From JAAYAY01 sp964429355 (GTDB lineage Bacteria; Planctomycetota; Planctomycetia; Pirellulales; Thermoguttaceae): a stretch of 8,407 nucleotides of DNA. How positions within the stretch are numbered: position 1 is the stretch's first letter; the number at the start of each line of letters is the position of its first letter. The position numbers and the translations under genes were made by a program. This document shows, piece by piece, positions 1 to 4,032 of this stretch. The notes under the pieces are model-generated. The model did no database searches, had not been told where the DNA came from, and saw only the letters and a list, made by a program, of their open reading frames with translations. The stretch is from NCBI GenBank assembly GCA_964429355.1, contig CAYSCH010000405.1, forward strand, positions 1 through 8,407, in the 5' to 3' direction.

Positions 1-90
1 CCTCCTGACAGCAAAGCTAGACCTGCCAGCAGTTGGCAAGGTTACGATCAAGGCCCAAACCAGTCCCGTAAACACAGCCCCCAAAACCAT
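1..90 (-). CDS. Possible N-terminus of a membrane or exported protein, cut by the window edge
   Basis: Read on the minus strand from an ATG at 90-88, the frame stays open to the window edge (30 codons). It begins with a hydrophobic run (MVLGAVFTGLVWALIVTLP) followed by a polar, Arg-containing stretch, which could be a signal peptide or first membrane helix. There is no good ribosome binding site: the upstream bases are a G-rich GGC run. The same frame is also open for some distance upstream of this ATG, so the start is uncertain. No family is recognisable from 30 residues. It may equally be chance coding potential in GC-rich intergenic DNA; I see no other gene in positions 1-486. Confidence 0.18.
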   Translation of the reverse strand, partial: MVLGAVFTGLVWALIVTLPTAGRSSFAVRR

Positions 91-292
91 TTCCGCCGCC
101 GCCCCTCGCCCAAGATTTTGCACCGCTGGAAAGTGTAGGTGCAAAACCCGTCCCGTTCCACAACCCGGCCAAGAAGCCGCCAGTCGCTCCAAAGAGCCTC
201 CTTCCTCCTCACCCGTAACGATGTTGCCCTGAAGTGTCCCAATGTTCCCAAGATTCCGCTCGCAACTCCGCTTACAATCACCCTCTGAGCTC

Positions 293-411
293 CTGTCTCC
301 TGACCCCTGCCCCCTTAATAACCTCTGACAAATGACAAATGACCCCTGACTACTGACCCCCATCCCCCGTCCCCTGACCCCTTAACCTCTGACCTCCAAC
401 CTCGGTCCAGG
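293..411. repeat. Degenerate TGACCCC-type simple repeat
   Basis: About 120 bases are built from variations on CTGACCCC, CTGACCTC and TGACAAA units (for example TGACAAATGACAAATGACCCC, with CTGACCCC units on either side). The stretch is poor in G on the plus strand. Irregular pyrimidine-rich arrays of this kind are frequent between genes in planctomycete-like genomes. I see no coding potential or promoter in it. The flanking bases (about 412-486) also look non-coding. Confidence 0.55.
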
Positions 412-486
412 ACCCAAAGACAGACTCACCCTGCGCCGCATCGCCAACGATCTTTGACATCTTGGATATTCTTGACGTCCGCCAGC

Positions 487-825
487 TCACACCGTGAACG
501 CGGCCCCGTCGTGGCCGCAGACAGTCACCGGATGCTCGAGCTTGTACGACTCCAGGCGAGCCGCGATCTCCTCTTTTCTCGCGGTCAGGAGGACCGAGTC
601 CCACGTATCCCGCATCATCCGGCGATGGTGCTCTTCGTGCCATGTGTTCTCCCCGTGAAACAGCCTCAGGTAGAGCCAGGGCACACCCGGCAGCACAACG
701 CAGCGGAACCGCTTCAAGCCCCGCATGAAGATCGTGTCTTCCTCGCGTTCCCATGGCGGATACCGGACCGGAGCATCCACCCGGTGCATCACGGTGCATT
801 CGATTCCCCGCTTGGTGCGGATGGC
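487..825 (-). pseudogene. C-terminal remnant of a glycosyltransferase-like gene
   Basis: On the minus strand an open frame of 112 codons runs from just inside a TGA at 828-826 to a TGA at 489-487. The readable protein contains REEDTIF, then WLYLRLFHGENTW followed by a His-rich segment. An EDT-type acidic motif followed by an RxxHGxNTW-like motif is what I expect in the second half of family-2-like glycosyltransferases. The N-terminal nucleotide-sugar-binding half is missing. A GTG at 792-790 could serve as a start, but the coding-like sequence continues upstream of it to about 815. There it meets transposase-like sequence on the opposite strand. I therefore read it as a gene truncated at its 5' end by a rearrangement. 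The family assignment rests on two motifs and is tentative. Confidence 0.5.
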
Positions 826-1093
826 TCAAGCGGCGGCCGTGCATAATCGCATTCCTCGCACTTTGAGTTTCAGCGATACGAAGAAGCTTATGAACAGTTT
901 TGCGGTGTACCTGGAAGTAACCCGCGGAGCCGAACGCCGAAGAATCGAGGACCGACTGATTGCCGCGATCGCTCGCAGTCACGTCGGCAATCGACCAGGC
1001 CGTAAGGAACCTCGTGCCGTGAAGAAACGTCCGAAAAAGTACGCCTTTTTGACCGAACCGCGAGTCCAAGCCAGGAAACAACTTGCGGCATAA
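818..1093 (+). pseudogene. IS4-type transposase, C-terminal fragment
   Basis: The plus-strand frame from the Arg codon at 818 to the TAA at 1091-1093 encodes about 91 residues: MAQAA, PRTLSF, then an amphipathic helical stretch, VGNRPGRKEPRA, KRPKKYAFLT and PRVQAR. The RPGRxEPRAVKxRPKxY(A)xLTxPR pattern is characteristic of the C-terminal end of IS4-family (DDE) transposases found in planctomycetes and other bacteria. The DDE catalytic core lies upstream in intact proteins and is absent here: sequence before 818 in this frame is the antisense of the glycosyltransferase remnant. The fragment cannot be functional. It marks an old IS insertion followed by a deletion or recombination. I could not identify terminal inverted repeats with confidence. 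Confidence 0.75.
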
Positions 1094-1130
1094 CCTTGCG
1101 ACATTAGGGGCAAGCCCAGTGGCGGCCTTT

Positions 1131-1156
1131 TCCTGGAATCACGCAAGTCCATTTAG
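1131..1156 (+). repeat. Left copy of a long-range 26-bp inverted repeat
   Basis: The 26 bases beginning TCCTGGAATCACGCAAG and ending CCATTTAG are found again, reverse-complemented, at 8353-8378 with one mismatch (T1148 here, G on the minus strand there). The match does not extend convincingly on either side. It lies 37 bases past the stop codon of the IS4-type transposase fragment. Close by, 1107-1117 carries GGGGCAAGCCC, the core of the palindromes at 7662 and 7745. It could be the end of a mobile element or a dispersed intergenic repeat. Confidence 0.7.
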
Positions 1157-1183
1157 CTTGTGGGCAGCGTCCTGGTCGGGGGA

Positions 1184-1212
1184 TTGACGGGATTGCTGTG
1201 GGCTTGTCTAAT
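1184..1212 (+). promoter_or_regulatory. Sigma-70-type promoter of the ferritin-like gene
   Basis: TTGACG (1184-1189, five of six matches to TTGACA) is followed by exactly 17 bases and TCTAAT (1207-1212, five of six matches to TATAAT). Transcription would start near 1219, giving a leader of about 45 bases before the ATG at 1266. A GGAGG ribosome binding site sits at 1253-1257. No obvious Fur- or PerR-type palindrome overlaps it. Confidence 0.65.
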
Positions 1213-1265
1213 CTTGGGCGTATTTGGGCAGAGTCCGGTTTGGCCAACAGCGGGAGGAATTCGCC

Positions 1266-1763
1266 ATGCATGAGAAGAGCGTCGAGTTGTTGAACAAGGC
1301 AGTTGCCGACGAATTGTCCGCCGTTCACCAGTACATGTATTTCCACTTCCATTGCGACGACCAGGGCTACGACCTGCTGGCTGGGCTGTTCCGCCAGACC
1401 GCCATCGAGGAAATGCTCCACATCGAACGTCTCGCCGAGCGGATACTCTTCCTCAAAGGAGAAGTGAAGCTTGTTGCTTCGGCCGAGGTCAAGGGAATAC
1501 ATGAAGTGGAGGAGATGCTGAAGCTGGCGAGGAAGATGGAAGAAGGGAGTGCTCTGGACTATAACCGCTGGGCCAACGAGTGCGGGGCGAATGCCGACAG
1601 TGTGTCGAAGAAGCTGTTCGAGGATCTGGTAGCCGATGAGGAACGGCACTACAACCAGTACGACGACGAACTGGAGAACATGGGGAAGTTCGGCGACAAG
1701 TACCTGGCCCTGCAGTCGATCGAACGAAGCAAGAGCCGCACGGCGGGACGGCCCGTGGAATAG
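1266..1763 (+). CDS. Ferritin-like iron-storage protein (bacterioferritin / Dps-like family)
   Basis: This 165-residue four-helix-bundle protein should oxidise Fe2+ and store it as a mineral core in a cytoplasmic cage, protecting against iron-driven oxidative damage. The ATG at 1266 is chosen because GGAGG lies 8 bases upstream; an in-frame extension upstream lacks one. Using E. coli bacterioferritin spacing, the di-iron ligands are present: E16 (ADELSAVHQY), E49 and H52 (EEMLH), E92, and E125 and H128 (DEERH). M50 falls where bacterioferritin has its haem-ligating Met, so haem binding is possible. C30 and C106 are notable, because anaerobe Dps-like proteins (formerly called Bfr in Bacteroides) carry cysteines near the metal site; I cannot tell the two subfamilies apart by eye. 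The promoter at 1184-1212 makes it a single-gene unit. It converges on the Rrf2 regulator, with no clear T-rich terminator in 1764-1991. Confidence 0.9.
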   Translation: MHEKSVELLNKAVADELSAVHQYMYFHFHCDDQGYDLLAGLFRQTAIEEMLHIERLAERILFLKGEVKLVASAEVKGIHEVEEMLKLARKMEEGSALDYNRWANECGANADSVSKKLFEDLVADEERHYNQYDDELENMGKFGDKYLALQSIERSKSRTAGRPVE

Positions 1764-1991
1764 TCGGCTCTGGGTGTTGGTGAACCGGGCGGCACAGTTG
1801 GTCTCTTCATGATCGACGACTGAAAGCCCGCCTCTGTTGGATGGCCAAGTCCGTTACGACTTCTGATGCGAGCCCGAGCTGGCCTTCTTGGCCACAGCGC
1901 GGGGAGTCAAAGGCCGTTTTCCCAATTTGGCCGGTTCGTAACGGGCACATTGGCCGAGCAGCGTCCAGCTTGCCATCTGCGTTCCTCGTTT

Positions 1992-2435
1992 CTACAGGCC
2001 CTTCGGCGGATCCAAGGGGACGAGCGTGAAGCGAAGGGCAAGCTGGGCGAGGGTGGTATCGGCGAGATACTTTCGGACCTGCATGTGCACGGAATGGACC
2101 AAGTCGCCAACCATGCACTGGGTGCCATCGCGGACGTATTCGCCCAGAAGGCATTCGGAAGCTCCGACAGGCCCCTCAACCGCCTCAAAGACCTCCAGAA
2201 GCGTGGCCTCGGCGGCCGGCTTTCCCAGTTCGAATCCTCTGCTGGGCCCCCTGGTGGACCGAACCACTCCGGCGCGCACAAGCTGGTGCATGACCTTCGC
2301 GAGGTGATGTTCCGAAGCCCTCAAGGCCGTGGCGATTGCCTGGTTGGAGAGGCGTTCTCCATCATGCCGGGCGAGCAGGGCCGACGCGTGCAGGGCCAGG
2401 GAGGCGGGTGTGGAAAACCGAATGAGATTGGCCAA
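1992..2435 (-). CDS. Rrf2-family transcriptional regulator
   Basis: This 147-residue protein belongs to the Rrf2 (IscR/NsrR/RirA) family of winged-helix DNA-binding regulators, many of which sense iron, Fe-S status, NO or redox state. The helix-turn-helix is at about residues 28-55 (the segment ending HQLVRAGVV). It is followed by the family's wing, RSTRGPSRGFELGKP (59-73), and then by ATLLEVFEAVEGP (77-89), the linker and dimerisation helix start. The C-terminal cluster region has C95 and C107 with the 12-residue spacing of IscR C92 and C104, but the middle Cys position is V101. Cluster binding is therefore doubtful. The start is TTG at 2435-2433, with GAGG 8 bases before it and no better in-frame ATG or GTG upstream. 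It is transcribed convergently to the ferritin-like gene, which suggests an iron or redox theme but does not prove regulation of it. Confidence 0.88.
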   Translation of the reverse strand: MANLIRFSTPASLALHASALLARHDGERLSNQAIATALRASEHHLAKVMHQLVRAGVVRSTRGPSRGFELGKPAAEATLLEVFEAVEGPVGASECLLGEYVRDGTQCMVGDLVHSVHMQVRKYLADTTLAQLALRFTLVPLDPPKGL

Positions 2436-2461
2436 AGGAAGCCTCGGAGAGGGGAATAAAT

Positions 2462-2488
2462 CTGGTAAGATCTATCGCCTGCTGGTAA
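2462..2488. promoter_or_regulatory. Candidate operator: paired CTGGTAA direct repeats upstream of the Rrf2 gene
   Basis: CTGGTAA occurs at 2462-2468 and again at 2482-2488, 20 bp apart (about two helical turns), just upstream of the Rrf2 start at 2435. Between them lies an AGATCT core with partial dyad symmetry. Rrf2 proteins are commonly autoregulated from sites in this position, but I have no family motif to match, so the role is inferred from location and spacing only. On the minus strand a weak TTGCCG (2501-2496) could be a -35 element; no convincing -10 follows. Confidence 0.3.
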
Positions 2489-2575
2489 CGCGAAACGGCA
2501 AGTTGATTCTTCAGAAGTAGGCGAGGCGAAAGGAACTTCACTCAAACCACGCCCTTCGCTGCGCTCAGGGACGTG

Positions 2576-2604
2576 CCACCCCCAGGGCAAGGCCAGGGGG
2601 GTGG
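2576..2604. repeat. Strong GC-rich hairpin between divergent transcription units
   Basis: CCACCCCC (2576-2583) pairs perfectly with GGGGGTGG (2597-2604) around a 13-base loop. Just upstream, 2552-2570 carries CCCTTCGCTGCGCTCAGGG, a short CCCT/AGGG inverted repeat of a type often dispersed between genes. No T-run follows on either strand, so this is not a classical intrinsic terminator. It ends 34 bases before the -35 box of the GntR/ABC operon and could insulate that promoter from read-through, or simply be an intergenic repeat. Confidence 0.4.
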
Positions 2605-2637
2605 AATCGATATTCCGGGTTTTCGACAAAAAAGGAG

Positions 2638-2666
2638 TTGACAAGATCGGGAAAATGGCTACTGTA
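2638..2666 (+). promoter_or_regulatory. Promoter of the GntR/ABC operon
   Basis: TTGACA at 2638-2643 is a perfect -35 box. The best -10 candidates are TACTGT (2660-2665, 16-base spacer) and the overlapping ACTGTA (2661-2666, 17-base spacer). Both match the consensus only moderately. The -10 overlaps the left arm of the palindrome at 2664-2681, so a bound repressor would occlude RNA polymerase. The start site would fall inside the palindrome, leaving a short leader before ATG 2693. Confidence 0.6.
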
Positions 2667-2681
2667 CTAGTTAGCTAGTAC
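2664..2681. promoter_or_regulatory. Palindromic operator, probably bound by the adjacent GntR regulator
   Basis: GTACTAG (2664-2670), TTAG (2671-2674) and CTAGTAC (2675-2681) form a perfect 7+4+7 dyad. It directly follows or overlaps the -10 element and directly precedes the GGAGG ribosome binding site (2682-2686) of the regulator gene. YtrA-type GntR repressors typically bind such a site ahead of their own operon and dissociate when they sense a membrane- or antibiotic-related signal. Position and symmetry are seen in the sequence; the bound protein is inferred. Confidence 0.65.
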
Positions 2682-2692
2682 GGAGGACAGCC

Positions 2693-3094
2693 ATGTTCAT
2701 TCATATTGATCTTGCGAGCGAGCTGGCGATTTACGACCAGATCGTGCGGCAGGTGAAGTTTGCCGTGGCCGACGAGGCCGTCAAGGGGGGCGAGTTGGTG
2801 CCGTCGGTGCGGGAGTTGGCCCGTGAGCTGACGGTGAATCCGAATACGGTCGCCCGTGCGTATCGCCAACTGCAGGCGGACGGAGTTCTCGAATCGGTGA
2901 GGGGCACGGGTCTGTCGGTGGCCAAGGGGGCTACGACACGGTGTCGGACGGAGCGGATGTCGCTCGTTCGGGGCCGATTGCGGGAGGTTCTGTTGGAGGC
3001 CAAGCGCAGCCGGCTGGACGGTGAGAACCTGAGGGAGTTGATCGAGGAGGAGCTGGCGGGAATTGAACACGAAGAGGGAGGAGAAGAAGCATGA
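2693..3094 (+). CDS. GntR-family regulator, YtrA subfamily
   Basis: This 133-residue protein is probably the repressor of the operon it heads. The winged helix-turn-helix is at about residues 10-77: AIYDQIVRQV, PSVRELARELTVNPNTVARAYRQL (in two parts, 37-46 and 47-60) and the wing GVLESVRGTG (64-73). VNPNTVARAYRQL is the GntR recognition-helix pattern. The C-terminal part is only about 55 residues, helical and acidic. That matches the short effector/dimerisation domain of the YtrA subgroup rather than the long FadR, HutC or MocR domains. The start is fixed by GGAGG at 2682-2686, 6 bases before the ATG. Its TGA overlaps the ATG of the ATPase gene (ATGA, 3091-3094), so the two are translationally coupled. 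YtrA-type genes almost always regulate the ABC exporter next to them. The ligand is unknown. Confidence 0.92.
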   Translation: MFIHIDLASELAIYDQIVRQVKFAVADEAVKGGELVPSVRELARELTVNPNTVARAYRQLQADGVLESVRGTGLSVAKGATTRCRTERMSLVRGRLREVLLEAKRSRLDGENLRELIEEELAGIEHEEGGEEA

Positions 3095-4032
3095 GTTCGG
3101 TCATTCAATTCAACGATGTGTTCAAAGTCTATGGTTCGGAAGTAGCCCTGGCGGGGGTGTCGCTGGAGGTTCCGCCAGGCACGGTCTTCGCCCTTTTGGG
3201 TGAGAATGGGGCCGGCAAGACGACGGCGATCCGGATCATGCTGGGCCTGGCGACAGCGGATCAGGGGAGTTCGACGGTTCTGGGCATGGACAGCCGAGTG
3301 CTGGGGGAATACATCCGGCGGCGAGTCGGGTATGTGGCGGAGCGGCCGACGCTCTACGAGTGGATGACGGTACGGGAGATCGGCTGGTTTGCCTCGGGGT
3401 TCTACCCGGACGGGTTCCTCACCCGTTACGTTGCCGAAGCGGAGCGATTCGCTTTGCCGCTCGGGCGAAAGATCAAGGCCATGTCGAAAGGGCAACGGGC
3501 AAAGGTATCGCTGGCGTTGGCCCTGGCCCACGACCCGGAACTGATGATCCTGGACGAGCCCACGTCGGGACTGGACGCGCTGGTTCGGCGGGAGTTTCTG
3601 GAGAGCATGGTGGACCGGGCGGCGGCGGGGAAGACGGTGTTTCTGTCGAGCCATCAGATCGCGGAAGTGGAGCGGGTGGCCGACATGGTGGCGATCGTGC
3701 GCAAAGGGAAGTTGCTGGCGGTGGAACGAGTGGATGAATTGAAGGGGCGGATTCGCGAGGTGACGGTGACGCTGGCGGACGAGCCCGAGGCCACGGTTCC
3801 GCCGGCCCTGGCCCAGCTCAACGGGCGCCTGCTGAGCCGGCGCCAGCGGGGGCGCCAGTGGCAGGCCACGCTGGAAGGCATGCCGGAGGGGCTGGACAGG
3901 TCGCTGCGCGGCCAGGCGGGGGTGCATGCTGTGGAGGTTCGTGCTCCGAACCTGGAGGAGATCTTCGTGGGCTACATGGAACGTCCGCTGAAGGGTTTTG
4001 AGGGAGCGGAGTGCAAGGAGGTGGCATCATGA
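3091..4032 (+). CDS. ABC transporter ATP-binding protein (ABC-2 exporter type)
   Basis: This 313-residue cytoplasmic ATPase should power the permease encoded next. The Walker A motif is GENGAGKT (37-44), the signature is MSKGQ (131-135), Walker B is ELMILDEP (150-157) and the D-loop is SGLD (159-162). The H-loop His is H188 (SSHQ). At the Q-loop position the sequence is GYVAE, with Glu (E84) where most families have Gln; this is common in YtrB/BcrA-like exporter ATPases. About 90 residues follow the core (from about 225), ending in a segment (VRAPNLEEIFVGYM) typical of BcrA/CcmA-like ATPases, where a domain contacts the permease. It is coupled by ATGA overlaps to the regulator gene before it and the permease gene after it. 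The substrate cannot be read from the ATPase; relatives export peptides, antibiotics or lipids. Confidence 0.95.
   Translation: MSSVIQFNDVFKVYGSEVALAGVSLEVPPGTVFALLGENGAGKTTAIRIMLGLATADQGSSTVLGMDSRVLGEYIRRRVGYVAERPTLYEWMTVREIGWFASGFYPDGFLTRYVAEAERFALPLGRKIKAMSKGQRAKVSLALALAHDPELMILDEPTSGLDALVRREFLESMVDRAAAGKTVFLSSHQIAEVERVADMVAIVRKGKLLAVERVDELKGRIREVTVTLADEPEATVPPALAQLNGRLLSRRQRGRQWQATLEGMPEGLDRSLRGQAGVHAVEVRAPNLEEIFVGYMERPLKGFEGAECKEVAS

Noticed and set aside
350..1081. A 243-codon minus-strand frame across the glycosyltransferase and transposase remnants
   Set aside because: It is the longest frame in the area, but its translation is Arg/Gly/His-rich, has no family pattern, and lies antisense to transposase-like residues and out of frame with the glycosyltransferase motifs.
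1878..1898. TGGCC-TTCTT-GGCCA hairpin as a bidirectional terminator between the ferritin and Rrf2 genes
   Set aside because: The stem has only five uninterrupted pairs and no T-run on either side, so it is too weak to call.
2329..2520. Plus-strand frame ending SGKIYRLLVTRNGKLILQK, which looks protein-like
   Set aside because: Most of it is antisense to the Rrf2 gene, it lacks a ribosome binding site, and the protein-like end covers the Rrf2 upstream region where regulatory repeats are a better explanation.
2731..3927. A 398-codon minus-strand frame opposite the GntR and ATPase genes
   Set aside because: Both plus-strand proteins have complete, motif-rich sequences there. The minus frame is His/Arg/Pro-rich with no recognisable domain.
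4011..4028. GTG at 4011 as the permease start
   Set aside because: It would place the AAGGAGGT site inside the coding sequence, whereas ATG 4029 has ideal spacing from it and gives the usual ATGA overlap.
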